From Burkholderia cepacia (GTDB lineage Bacteria > Pseudomonadota > Gammaproteobacteria > Burkholderiales > Burkholderiaceae): a stretch of 64,000 nt of DNA. Made by a program: the position numbers and the translations under genes. Shown one piece after another: positions 25,782-33,872 of the stretch; within the stretch, counting starts at the first letter, position 1; the number at the start of each line of letters is the position of its first letter. The notes below the pieces were generated by a model. That model was not told where the DNA came from. It searched no databases and saw nothing but the letters and a program-made list of their open reading frames with translations. The stretch is from positions 3,224,001 through 3,288,000 of the forward strand of contig NZ_CP013443.1 of NCBI RefSeq assembly GCF_001718835.1, given 5' to 3'.

Positions 25782-26363
25782 ATGGCCGCGAAGAAGATCC
25801 TGTTCCTGACCGGCGATTTCGCCGAAGACTACGAAACGATGGTGCCGTTCCAGGCGCTGCAGGCCGTCGGCCACCACGTCGATGCAGTCTGCCCGGGCAA
25901 GCGCGCGGGCGACAAGATCAAGACCGCGATCCACGATTTCGAGGGCGACCAGACCTACACCGAGAAGCCCGGCCACCAGTTCACGCTGAACGCGGCATTC
26001 GACGACGTCGACGCATCCCGCTACGACGCGCTCGCGATCGCGGGCGGCCGTGCCCCCGAATACCTGCGACTCGATCCGAAGGTGATCTCGCTCGTGCGCG
26101 AGTTCGCCGAAGCCGGCAAGCCGATCGCCGCGATCTGCCACGCGGCGCAACTGCTCGCGGCCGCCGACGTGATTCGCGGCAAGCGCATCTCGGCCTATCC
26201 GGCCTGCGCGCCCGAGGTGAAGCTCGCGGGCGGCGAGTATGCGGACATCCCGGTCGACGCGGCCGTGACCGACGCGCCGTTCGTCACCGCGCCCGCGTGG
26301 CCCGCGCATCCGGCCTGGCTCGCGCAGTTCCTCGTGCTGCTGGGCACGCGCATCGAGCTGTAA
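25782..26363 (+). CDS. DJ-1/PfpI family protein
   Basis: A 193-residue class I glutamine-amidotransferase-like protein. The nucleophile elbow is AAICHAAQLL with Cys 119 and the adjacent His 120. The conserved acidic residue is in LTGDFAEDYETMVPFQALQ (about residue 15) and the AIAGGRAPEYLR segment is typical. Members act as proteases, chaperones or glyoxalase/deglycase enzymes; the exact activity cannot be assigned. The start at 25782 has a GGGAGAA ribosome site; an upstream extension to 25602 would run through the hairpin and into the intron. Confidence 0.9.
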   Translation: MAAKKILFLTGDFAEDYETMVPFQALQAVGHHVDAVCPGKRAGDKIKTAIHDFEGDQTYTEKPGHQFTLNAAFDDVDASRYDALAIAGGRAPEYLRLDPKVISLVREFAEAGKPIAAICHAAQLLAAADVIRGKRISAYPACAPEVKLAGGEYADIPVDAAVTDAPFVTAPAWPAHPAWLAQFLVLLGTRIEL

Positions 26364-26408
26364 CCCGGCACGCCGGCCGCACGCCGCTAGCCGCGCGCCG
26401 CTGCCCGC

Positions 26409-26855
26409 TCAGTGCGCCGGTGGCGGCGTGCCGACTTCGGCGATCCGCGACTCCAGCATCGCCAGCGCGCCCGACAGTGCGGTCAGCACGTCGTCCGGCA
26501 GCCGCGCGACCGTCTTGTCGAGGAACGCGCGGCGGCGCGGCAGGCTCGCCTCGAACGCCACGCGCCCGTCGGCGGTCAGCTTCACGTTGGTCACGCGATT
26601 GTCGCGTGCGTCGGATTCGCGCTCGATCCAGCCGAGTGCGTCGAGCGATTTCAGCTGGCGCGTGAGCGCGCCCGGATCGATGCGCAGCACTTCGACGAGC
26701 TTCTTCTGCGACGAATGCCCGCCCATCGTGTGCAACGCGACCATGATGCGCCAGCGCGGCATCGGTTGCCCGACGTGCGTCTCGAACGCGGTCATGAACG
26801 CGCGATACGTCCGTCCGAATTGCTGCAAGATCGCGACGCGGTCCTGTTCTTCCAT
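26409..26855 (-). CDS. MarR family transcriptional regulator
   Basis: A 148-residue winged-helix regulator. The recognition region is GGHSSQKKLVEVLRIDPGALTRQLKSLDALGWIERESDARDNRVTNVKLTADGR, where the DxRxxxV wing motif of MarR proteins is clear. It lies 26 bases downstream of the efflux gene in the same direction, so it is probably an autoregulated partner that senses a compound exported by the pump. Confidence 0.92.
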   Translation of the reverse strand: MEEQDRVAILQQFGRTYRAFMTAFETHVGQPMPRWRIMVALHTMGGHSSQKKLVEVLRIDPGALTRQLKSLDALGWIERESDARDNRVTNVKLTADGRVAFEASLPRRRAFLDKTVARLPDDVLTALSGALAMLESRIAEVGTPPPAH

Positions 26856-26881
26856 GCGCTCAGTTCTACTCGTTCAATCGT

Positions 26882-28477
26882 TCAATCGGCCGCGACATGC
26901 GGTTCGATCTTGCGCCGCAGCGCGATCGGCGGCACGCGGCGGCACTGCCACACCGACACCACGGCGACGACGGCCGCCATCGCGACGCCCACGTGAATCG
27001 CGCCGACGAGCGATTCGCGGGCCGCTTCCAGCAGCAGCGCGCCATTATGCCCGGCACGGGTCAGCTCCGCGACGAGACCGCCCTGCGCGGCGCGATCGAT
27101 CAGGATCTGCGGATCGGCGAGCTGCGCGTGCCACTGCATCGCGTGATCGGCCGACAGCGCATCGCGCACGCCGCCCGAGTACATCTGGTTGACGAGCGTG
27201 CCGGTCAGCGCGGTGCCGATCATCCCGCCGACCATCCGCAGCGACTGCAGCAGCGCCGTGGCGATGCCGAGGTGCTCGCGGCCGGCCGTCTGCTGCGCGA
27301 ATACGGTGAGGTTCGGCAGCACGAAGCCGAGCCCGATGCCGCCCGCGACCATCAGCGCCATCAGCAGCCATTTCGGCGTCGTGTGGGTCGACACGACGAT
27401 GCCCGCGCAGGTGATCGCGAACAGCACGAAGCCGACGTGCAGCATCGCGTTGGGATTGCGGATGCGCGTGACGACACGGCCGTTCATGATGCTGCCGATC
27501 GTGATGAACACGACGAGCGGCGTGATCACGAGCCCCGCCTCCTTCGGCGACATCCCGAAGCCGCCCTGGAACAGCAGCGGCGCGTAGAACAGCAGCGAGA
27601 ACATCGAGAAGCCGGCGAGGATCGCCAGTACGAAGAGCGCCGACAGCGCGCGGTTGCCGAACATGTCGAACGGCAAAATCGGCTGCGCGCAGCGCTTCTC
27701 CCAGTGCCACAGGCCGAAACCGGCCGCGACGGCGACCACGAGCAGCAGCGACGCCCAGCTCGCGACGCCGTACTTCGGCAGCCATTCGACGAACAGCTGC
27801 AGCGCGCCGAGCGACAGCGCGATCAGCAGCGCGCCCGGCCAGTCGAGCCGCATCTTGCGATCGTGCTCGACGTGGCGCAGGTGCGGCAGGTAACGCCACA
27901 CGAACAGCAGCGACAGCAGGCCGACCGGCAGGTTCACGTAGAACACCGAACGCCAGCCGAACGACTGGGTCAGCACGCCGCCGAGCGACGGGCCGACCGC
28001 GTTCGCGATGCCGAACGCGGAGCTCATCAGCACCTGCCAGCGCAACCGCACGACGGAATCGGGGAACAGGTCGGGAATGCACGCGAACGCGGTGCCGACC
28101 AGCATCCCGCCGCCGATCCCTTGCAGCCCGCGCGCGAGCACGAGCATCAGCATGTCGTTCGCCATCCCGCACAGCACGGACGCGCCGGTGAACACGATGA
28201 TCGACACGATGACGAACGGCTTGCGCCCGTAATAGTCGCCGAGCCGGCCGAAGATCGGCACCGTGATCACGGAACTGAGCAGGTACGAGGTTGCGACCCA
28301 TGCGTACAGGTCGAACCCCCGAAGCTCGGCGACGATGGTCGGCAACGCGGTGCCGACGACCGTCTGGTCGAGCGCGACGAGCATGGTGACGAACGAGATC
28401 CCGATCATCGCCAGCAGCGATTCGCGGAACGGCAGGACTTGCCCGCTCGAATGGTGGGCGGCTGTATGGACGGCCAT
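26882..28477 (-). CDS. DHA2-family (EmrB/QacA-like) MFS multidrug exporter
   Basis: A 531-residue transporter with about 14 hydrophobic helices. DHA2 signatures are present: motif A GRLGDYYGRKPFV (about residue 70), LDQTVVGTALPTIVAEL in helix 1, and a motif C-like GNAVGPSLGG region (IANAVGPSLGGVL). It should use the proton gradient to export drugs or other toxic compounds. ATG 28477 is preferred over a TTG at 28507 because the palindrome at 28495-28508 would otherwise fall inside the gene. It is followed by its MarR regulator. Confidence 0.93.
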   Translation of the reverse strand: MAVHTAAHHSSGQVLPFRESLLAMIGISFVTMLVALDQTVVGTALPTIVAELRGFDLYAWVATSYLLSSVITVPIFGRLGDYYGRKPFVIVSIIVFTGASVLCGMANDMLMLVLARGLQGIGGGMLVGTAFACIPDLFPDSVVRLRWQVLMSSAFGIANAVGPSLGGVLTQSFGWRSVFYVNLPVGLLSLLFVWRYLPHLRHVEHDRKMRLDWPGALLIALSLGALQLFVEWLPKYGVASWASLLLVVAVAAGFGLWHWEKRCAQPILPFDMFGNRALSALFVLAILAGFSMFSLLFYAPLLFQGGFGMSPKEAGLVITPLVVFITIGSIMNGRVVTRIRNPNAMLHVGFVLFAITCAGIVVSTHTTPKWLLMALMVAGGIGLGFVLPNLTVFAQQTAGREHLGIATALLQSLRMVGGMIGTALTGTLVNQMYSGGVRDALSADHAMQWHAQLADPQILIDRAAQGGLVAELTRAGHNGALLLEAARESLVGAIHVGVAMAAVVAVVSVWQCRRVPPIALRRKIEPHVAAD

Positions 28478-28494
28478 TTTTTGTTGGCGCAACT

Positions 28495-28508
28495 TTTGAC
28501 GAGTCAAA
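28495..28508. promoter_or_regulatory. Probable MarR operator
   Basis: TTTGACGAGTCAAA has perfect 6-bp arms around a 2-base centre. It lies 18 bases upstream of the exporter start, where a repressor would block transcription. MarR proteins commonly bind palindromes of this TTGAC-type shape. Assigned from position and symmetry. Confidence 0.55.
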
Positions 28509-28584
28509 CAATCTTAAAATTCTAGCATGCGAGAGTAATCTAGGCTGGCGACGGTCAAACCGGCCCAGACCGCCAAGGAGAAAG

Positions 28585-29427
28585 ATGGAACCGATTTCAA
28601 TCCCCCCCGCCACCACGCTGTCGCAGGACGATCGGGACGCGCTGTGGCGCGCGAAGCAGGTGCTGGAAAGCCCGTCGCTGACGATGAAGCTGACGGGCAT
28701 GCTCGGCGCGCCGGTCGAGAAAATGATCGCCCGGCTGCCGGATTTCGCGACCGGCAAGATCAACGACGCGACGCAGCTCGCGCTGCGCAAGTGCCTGAAC
28801 ATCGCGCTGCGCACGCTCGGCAAGCCGCCCGCGCCGGACGCCGAGCCCGACAAGCCGAGCAATCTGCTGCACAAGCTCGCGGTCGCGACGACCGGCGCGG
28901 CGGGCGGTGCATTCGGCTTTCTCGCGCTGCCGGTCGAACTGCCGGTGACGACGACGCTGATCTTCCGCTCGGTGTGCGACATCGCGCGCAGCGAGGGGGA
29001 AGACCTGGGCTCGGTCGATACGCAGCTGCAATGCCTGGCCGTGCTCGGCATGGGCGGCAACCCGGACAAGCAGGAAGAGGACGCCGATCTCGGTTATTTC
29101 GTGCTGCGCGGCGCGCTCGCGCAGGCGATCTCGAAGGCATCGTCCGACATCACGACGAAGGGCATCGCCGCGCACAGCTCGGCGGCCGTGTTCAAGCTCG
29201 TGCAGACGGTGGCGTCGCGTTTCTCGGTGCAGGTGACCGAGCAGATGGCCGCGAAGTCGATTCCGGCGATCGGCGCCGTGCTCGGCGCGACCGTCAACAC
29301 GCTGTTCATCGACCACTTCCAGCAGATGGCGCACGGCCACTTCACCGTACGCCGGCTCGAGCGCAAGTACGGCTCGGTGGCCGTCAAGGCCGCCTATCAG
29401 GCGATCGACGTCTCGCCGGCGCGCTGA
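28585..29427 (+). CDS. EcsC family protein
   Basis: A 280-residue protein. It shows the EcsC pattern: ALWRAKQVLESPSLTMKLTGMLGAPVEKMIARLP, then a hydrophobic AVATTGAAGGAFGFLALPVELPVTTTLIFRSVCDIAR, and GAVLGATVNTLFIDHFQQMAHGHFTVRRLE. EcsC was named from a Bacillus transporter locus, but the domain's molecular role is not established. The ribosome site AAGGAG is strong. It is divergent from the MFS/MarR pair and followed by a non-coding gap. Confidence 0.88.
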   Translation: MEPISIPPATTLSQDDRDALWRAKQVLESPSLTMKLTGMLGAPVEKMIARLPDFATGKINDATQLALRKCLNIALRTLGKPPAPDAEPDKPSNLLHKLAVATTGAAGGAFGFLALPVELPVTTTLIFRSVCDIARSEGEDLGSVDTQLQCLAVLGMGGNPDKQEEDADLGYFVLRGALAQAISKASSDITTKGIAAHSSAAVFKLVQTVASRFSVQVTEQMAAKSIPAIGAVLGATVNTLFIDHFQQMAHGHFTVRRLERKYGSVAVKAAYQAIDVSPAR

Positions 29428-29566
29428 ACCGCCCGCTCGAGCGCAACGCCGGCCGCCTTCGCGTTGCCGGCGGCGCCCGCGCATCCGCAATTCCGTGAAG
29501 CGCCGGGCGCGCGGGATCGAGCGCGGCGTGTCGTTCAAGGAGCGGCTCTGCATCAAGCGCCGCCGC

Positions 29567-30001
29567 TCAGCCGGCCGGCATCACCTGGCCGCGGATCTCG
29601 CCGGCCGGGTGCTCCTTCGTATGGACGTTGAAATACCACTTGCCGCCCATCAGGTCGGTGACCTGTGCGTCGGTGAGTGCCTTCGAGCCCTTGATCGGGC
29701 TCGCCAGCTCGTCCTTCGGAATCGGCACCTGCACACCCGCGTTCTGGCCGACCGGCGCGGGCCCGTGGAAATGCGCGGCGGTGGCCGGGCCGGTCAGGTC
29801 CTTGTAGGTGATCGTCCATTGCAACGTGCGGGTGGCCGTGTCGTAAGTCGCGTCGACGTTGCCCGAACCGTGGCTGGTGGTGGGCGGCACCTCGCTCGAC
29901 GGCTGGAGATTGGCGGACAGGCGTACCGTTTCGGCGGCGGCGCTGCCGGCGGCCAGCACGCCCGCGAGTAACGCGACCTGGAGCAAACGCAGCTTGAGCA
30001 T
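29567..30001 (-). CDS. CHRD domain periplasmic protein
   Basis: A 144-residue protein with a signal peptide (MLKLRLLQVALLAGVLAAGSAAAE). One CHRD domain covers nearly all the mature part: LSANLQPSSEVPPTTSHGSGNVDATYDTATRTLQWTITY, then ATAAHFHGPA and WYFNVHTKEHPAGEIRGQV. CHRD domains occur in chordin and in many secreted bacterial proteins with no clear activity. An AAGGAG ribosome site supports the start at 30001; the longer frame to 30382 would run across the sRNA terminator. Confidence 0.9.
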   Translation of the reverse strand: MLKLRLLQVALLAGVLAAGSAAAETVRLSANLQPSSEVPPTTSHGSGNVDATYDTATRTLQWTITYKDLTGPATAAHFHGPAPVGQNAGVQVPIPKDELASPIKGSKALTDAQVTDLMGGKWYFNVHTKEHPAGEIRGQVMPAG

Positions 30002-30132
30002 GGGCTCTCCTTGTACGACGGTGTGCGCCATCCGGACGGATGACGTCCCGCCCATCTTAGTCGATCGGCGCCGCTGCGTGAGTGCATCGGCCAGCCTGAC
30101 GCATCCTGGAACAGACCTTTTCAGCCTGATGG

Positions 30133-30162
30133 CTGAATCCGCGCGCGGCCTTTCGCTACACT
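30133..30162 (+). promoter_or_regulatory. Candidate promoter of the intergenic sRNA
   Basis: CTGAAT (30133-30138) and TACACT (30157-30162) are separated by 18 bases, a plausible -35/-10 pair pointing toward the strong terminator at 30213-30240. The -35 match is weak. Confidence 0.35.
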
Positions 30163-30168
30163 TCATCT

Positions 30169-30240
30169 CACAGTTGCTTGTTTCCTTCGTCCGAAGGAGT
30201 CTGCGAGTATTCACGCGGCCACCCGGCCGCGTTTTTTTTT
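30169..30240 (+). ncRNA. Putative small RNA ending in a strong intrinsic terminator
   Basis: This lies between two minus-strand genes but carries a plus-strand intrinsic terminator. The terminator has an 8-bp GC stem (30213-30220 with 30225-30232), a 4-base loop and a run of nine T. No plus-strand gene is nearby: EcsC ends 800 bases earlier with an opposite-strand gene between. Upstream is a second hairpin, CCTTCG-TC-CGAAGG (30184-30197). The predicted transcript is about 70 bases, has no ribosome site with an open frame, and exposes GGAG and CTTG motifs. The 5' end is estimated from the candidate promoter. Confidence 0.6.
30213..30240 (+). terminator. Strong plus-strand intrinsic terminator
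   Basis: The acgcggcc/ggccgcgt stem has loop accc, followed by an uninterrupted T run to 30240. On the opposite strand no T run follows, so it acts only on plus-strand transcription. Confidence 0.85.
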
Positions 30241-30308
30241 GCCTGCTCGACGGACATGGGGACACGGCGTCGCCCTGCCTCGCTGCCGGACGTCGCACGG
30301 CCGGCGCG

Positions 30309-31082
30309 TCAGCCGCGATACCCCGGATCGATGCGATCGACGATACGCTGCAGCGCGTCGAACGCATCCTGCCCCGCGCCATGCTTCGGATCGAAATTCA
30401 GCGAATCGCGCACGCACCCTTCGAGCACGGGCGGCGCGATCGTCAGCGCGTCGCCGATCGCATGCGTGGCGACCTGCACCTCGCACGCGCGATTGAGCAG
30501 CCACATCAGCGAGAACGCCTCGGCAAGCGTGCGCCCGATCGTGACCGGCCCGTGATTCCTCAGCAGCAGCACGGGGCGCCCACCCGCGCTCTCGACGATG
30601 CGCCGCCCCTCTTCGAGATGCACGGTGATGCCCTCGAAGTCGTGATACGCGATCTTCCCGTACAGCTGCGCCGAATAGAAATTCGAGAACGACAGCCCGT
30701 CGCGCGAACAGCACACGGCCATCGTCGGCGTCGTGTGCACGTGCATCACGCAGTGCGCATCGGGCAGCGCCGCATGGATCGCGCTGTGGAACGTGAAGCC
30801 GGCCGGATTGATCGGCCAGTCGGAATGGCCGATCACGTTGCCGTCGATGTCGATCTTCACGAGGTTCGACGCACATACCTCGCGGTAATGGAGCCCGAAC
30901 GGGTTGATCAGGAAATGCCCGTCCTCGCCCGGCACGCGCAGCGAGATATGGTTGTAGATCAGTTCGGTCCAGCCGAGATGGTCGAAGATGCGGTAAGCCG
31001 CCGCGAGCTGCACGCGCGCCTGCCATTCGGCTTCGGAGAAACGGGCGGGACGCGTGAACGGCTGGTTCGGCACGTGATGCAT
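30309..31082 (-). CDS. Class II aldolase/adducin family protein
   Basis: A 257-residue class II aldolase-fold protein. The family zinc and active-site landmarks are present: LGWTELIYNHISLRVPGEDGHFLINPFGLHYREV near residue 36, VMHVHTTPTMAVCCSRDGL near 112 (HxH zinc ligands) and LLRNHGPVTIGRT near 175 (third His). Members cleave sugar phosphates or related hydroxyacids, and many are of unknown substrate. The start at 31082 matches family members; the extended frame to 31349 overlaps the next gene. Confidence 0.9.
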   Translation of the reverse strand: MHHVPNQPFTRPARFSEAEWQARVQLAAAYRIFDHLGWTELIYNHISLRVPGEDGHFLINPFGLHYREVCASNLVKIDIDGNVIGHSDWPINPAGFTFHSAIHAALPDAHCVMHVHTTPTMAVCCSRDGLSFSNFYSAQLYGKIAYHDFEGITVHLEEGRRIVESAGGRPVLLLRNHGPVTIGRTLAEAFSLMWLLNRACEVQVATHAIGDALTIAPPVLEGCVRDSLNFDPKHGAGQDAFDALQRIVDRIDPGYRG

Positions 31083-31231
31083 GCGAGTGCTCCTGTTGGG
31101 CAGGCGCGTGCCGGGCCGCACGCGATGTGCGGCGATTCCGGCAGCACCTGCACGGCACGACTCCCTGATCGTTGCGCATGCAACCATATCACCTTTCGGC
31201 GCGCATCGGAACAGCGGCTGCGGACCGGCCC

Positions 31232-32845
31232 TTATAGCTGGTCGTCGACCGGCAGCAGCATGAAGACGCCGGTCATCAGGTTGCGCAGCAGCCCCGCGTG
31301 CGGATCGACGTGATAGGTGCGCAGCACGCCTTCGTCGGTGCCGGTCCATGTCAGCTCGGACGCGCCGGGCCCCGACAGCGCCGCGAGCTGCACGCGGTAG
31401 CTGTCATCCGGCTGCGTCACGCGCGCGAAGATCGTCGCGACCTGCTGCGCGAGTGCCGGGCTGTGGATCACGAGCGCCAGTTCGGTATTCAGGTGCGCGG
31501 AACGCGGATCGAGGTTCATCGAGCCGATCACGAGAATCTGCTGGTCGATCACGTACGCCTTCGCATGCAGGCTCGCACGCGAGCGCGAGCCCAACAGCCG
31601 CGGCCGGCCGGGCCGCGCCTTGTATTCGTACAGCTCGACGCCGTGCTGCAGCAGCGGCACGCGGTACGGCCCGTAGCCGGCCTGCACGGCGACCGCGTCG
31701 GTCGCCGCGAGCGAATTGGTCAGGATCGCGACACGCACGCCGCGCGCGGTCGTGTCGCCGAGGATCTTCACGCCCGCGTCGTGCGGCACGAAATACGGCG
31801 AGAACGCGAGGAATTCCCGCTGCGCGCCGCGCGCGAGTTCGACGAGCCGCTGCATCGGCGGGCTCACGTACGCGTCGGTCGGCTGCGCGACCTTGTCGGG
31901 CGCATCGGCCTTGAACTCGGCCGGCGCCCACACGAGCCCGAGCTCGTCGCGCGCGATCTGCTGCGCGAGCGGCGTCGCGTTCAGCGGCTTCGCGTTGTAC
32001 GGATCGGCATTCTTGCGCCAGTGGTCGCGCAACTCGTCGCGCATCGCGTCGAGCTCCTTCGCATCGAACGACTGATGATTCAGCACGCGCAGCGGATAGC
32101 TGCTCGCGCTCGACCAGTAGGTGTCGAAGCTCGCCGAGATCTCGTTCGTCACGGGGCCCGCGGCGAGCACGTCGAGATCGCGGAACTGCAGCGTCGGGCT
32201 CGCGCTGAAGTATTCGTCGCCGAGGTTGCGGCCGCCGACGATCGCGATCTGGTTGTCCGCGATCATCGCCTTGTTGTGCATCCGGCGCGTGAAGCTGTCG
32301 ATGCGCGTGAAGAAATTCGCCGTGCGCTGCATCACGTCCCGCTGCGATGCGCCGAACGGGTTGAACACGCGGATCTCGACGTTCGGGTGCGTGTTCAGCG
32401 CGGCCATCACGCGATCGATGTCGCGGAAATTCAGGTCGTCGACCAGCATCCGCACGCGCACGCCGCGATCGGCCGCGTAAAGCGCCGCGGCGAGCAGCAG
32501 CTTGCCGGTCGTGTCCTCGGTCGCGATGTAGTACTGCATGTCGAGCGTCTTCGTCGCGGCGCGCGCGAGCGCGATGCGCATCTGCAGCGCGGCGGCGCCG
32601 TCGGCCAGCAGCCGGAAACCCGACTGGCCCGGATGCGCGGCCTCGGGCGCGGCCAGCGCATCGCGCAACGGCGTCGCGGTATCGGGCGGCAACGCATGCG
32701 AGACAGGGCGATCGAGCGCGGTGGCGGGCGGATGCGTCGCGCACGCGGCGACGAGCGACAGCAGTACGCCGGCGGCCAGCGCGCGGGCCGGGCGGCATGC
32801 GGCGCGCCACGCGCGGGCGGCCGGCGCGCGCGGGATGACGGACAT
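31232..32845 (-). CDS. Phospholipase D family lipoprotein (cardiolipin synthase-like)
   Basis: A 537-residue protein. A lipoprotein signal (ALAAGVLLSLVAAC) ends in a lipidated-Cys motif near residue 34. Two HKD motifs are complete: MHNKAMIADNQIAIVGGRNLGDEYF near residue 192 and LHAKAYVIDQQILVIGSMNLDPRS near 425. This resembles ClsC-like or YmdC-type phospholipase-D proteins that make or remodel cardiolipin in the envelope. A GTG at 32851 is an alternative start. The GntR-type operator at 33019-33029 lies upstream, which could place it under lactate-regulator control, but this is untested. Confidence 0.88.
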   Translation of the reverse strand: MSVIPRAPAARAWRAACRPARALAAGVLLSLVAACATHPPATALDRPVSHALPPDTATPLRDALAAPEAAHPGQSGFRLLADGAAALQMRIALARAATKTLDMQYYIATEDTTGKLLLAAALYAADRGVRVRMLVDDLNFRDIDRVMAALNTHPNVEIRVFNPFGASQRDVMQRTANFFTRIDSFTRRMHNKAMIADNQIAIVGGRNLGDEYFSASPTLQFRDLDVLAAGPVTNEISASFDTYWSSASSYPLRVLNHQSFDAKELDAMRDELRDHWRKNADPYNAKPLNATPLAQQIARDELGLVWAPAEFKADAPDKVAQPTDAYVSPPMQRLVELARGAQREFLAFSPYFVPHDAGVKILGDTTARGVRVAILTNSLAATDAVAVQAGYGPYRVPLLQHGVELYEYKARPGRPRLLGSRSRASLHAKAYVIDQQILVIGSMNLDPRSAHLNTELALVIHSPALAQQVATIFARVTQPDDSYRVQLAALSGPGASELTWTGTDEGVLRTYHVDPHAGLLRNLMTGVFMLLPVDDQL

Positions 32846-33018
32846 GAGCACGGGGCTTTCTCGACAGGCGGATCAACCATTCCGCACACGCTGCCGCGCG
32901 CGGCTGACGAACGATTCTAAGTGGCGCCGGATGACACGGTCAATCGCGCGCGCCCGGTGCACGGACGCTTGAATGAGCGGGGCCGCAGCCGTCGGCGCAT
33001 GCGCGCCGCCGGGCGACG

Positions 33019-33029
33019 TGGTCCAACCA
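33019..33029. promoter_or_regulatory. GntR/LldR-type operator copy 1
   Basis: TGGTCCAACCA, a TGGT-N3-ACCA palindrome of the FadR/LldR type. It lies four bases beyond the gntR stop codon and upstream of the phospholipase-D gene. The flank gggcgacg is shared with the copy at 33782-33792. Confidence 0.6.
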
Positions 33030-33032
33030 ATC

Positions 33033-33749
33033 TCAGGGTGCGTCGCCGCGCCGCTCGAAATGGCTGCGCACGTAGTCGATATGGGTCTGCATCGCGGTGC
33101 GCGCCTCTTCGGGCCGTTGCGCGCAGATCGCGTCGCACACGACGCGGTGCTGTCGCAGCAGCTGCTCCGCCGCGCCCGCGTCCTGCTCGCTCATCCCGGT
33201 CGCGTTGACCGTGATGTGCTCGCGCAGCATCCCGATCACGCTCGTATGCAGGTGCAGGAACATCGTGTTGTGCGACGCGAGCGCGATCGCCTCGTGCAGC
33301 TTCGCGTCGGTCGCGGCTTCGACGGCCGCCGCGCCGTTCGCGTGCGCGGTTTCGAGCTCGCGCAGCAGCGCACGGATCCGGCGCCGGTCGTGCGCGTCGG
33401 CGCGCAGCGCGGCGAAATACGCGGTCGCGCCTTCGAGCACGCGGCGGAATTCGAGGATGTCGTCGCGCAGCGCGGGGTGATCGGCGACCAGTTGCCCCCA
33501 CGGCGACGCGATGCCGGCGCGCAACTGGTCCGTCACGTAGACGCCCGCGCCGCGCCGGCTCTGCAGCAGCCCGCGTGCGACGAGCCGCTGGGTCGCCTCG
33601 CGCACCGTATTGCGCGCAACCCCGTACTGCTGCGCGAGCACGCGCTCGGCCGGCAGGCGTGCGCCGGCCGGCCACGTGCCGTCGAGCAGTGCCGTCTCGA
33701 TCTTGCGCATCACCACTTCGGTCCGGCCCCGTGCCGCCATCGCTGCCAT
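33033..33749 (-). CDS. lldR: GntR/FadR family regulator of lactate use (LldR-like)
   Basis: A 238-residue regulator. The winged-helix domain is WPAGARLPAERVLAQQYGVARNTVREATQRLVARGLLQSRRGAGVYV (about residues 26-74). The all-helical FCD ligand domain follows (ILEFRRVLEGATAYFAALRAD, then DAKLHEAIALASHNTMFLHLH and HRVVCDAICAQRPEEARTAMQTHI). Its metal-binding pattern fits FCD proteins that bind carboxylates. It is divergent from the lut operon, with TGG-N5-CCA operators on both sides of the gene. The start at 33749 has a GGAGA ribosome site. The symbol is by context and analogy to E. coli lldR. Confidence 0.85.
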   Translation of the reverse strand: MAAMAARGRTEVVMRKIETALLDGTWPAGARLPAERVLAQQYGVARNTVREATQRLVARGLLQSRRGAGVYVTDQLRAGIASPWGQLVADHPALRDDILEFRRVLEGATAYFAALRADAHDRRRIRALLRELETAHANGAAAVEAATDAKLHEAIALASHNTMFLHLHTSVIGMLREHITVNATGMSEQDAGAAEQLLRQHRVVCDAICAQRPEEARTAMQTHIDYVRSHFERRGDAP

Positions 33750-33781
33750 CGTCGCGTCTCCAGAACGCTGGGCGACGTGAC

Positions 33782-33792
33782 TGGCCCAACCA
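33782..33792. promoter_or_regulatory. GntR/LldR-type operator copy 2
   Basis: TGGCCCAACCA within AATTGGTTGGGCCAGT on the minus strand, in the 123-bp divergent region between gntR and lutA. This is the expected operator position for repressing both genes. Confidence 0.65.
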
Positions 33793-33872
33793 ATTTGAGC
33801 CGCAGCGCCGTCGCGGGAATTATGCAGCGAAAGCCGGCCCGCGTGCCGGGCCGCCGTCCCATGGAGCGAGAC

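Noticed and set aside
28478..28507. A TTG start ten codons upstream of the exporter ATG
   Set aside because: It would place the palindromic operator inside the gene and has no ribosome site.
30120..30308. Possibility that the plus-strand terminator at 30213 ends the EcsC transcript
   Set aside because: EcsC ends about 790 bases earlier and an oppositely directed gene lies between, so a shared transcript is unlikely.
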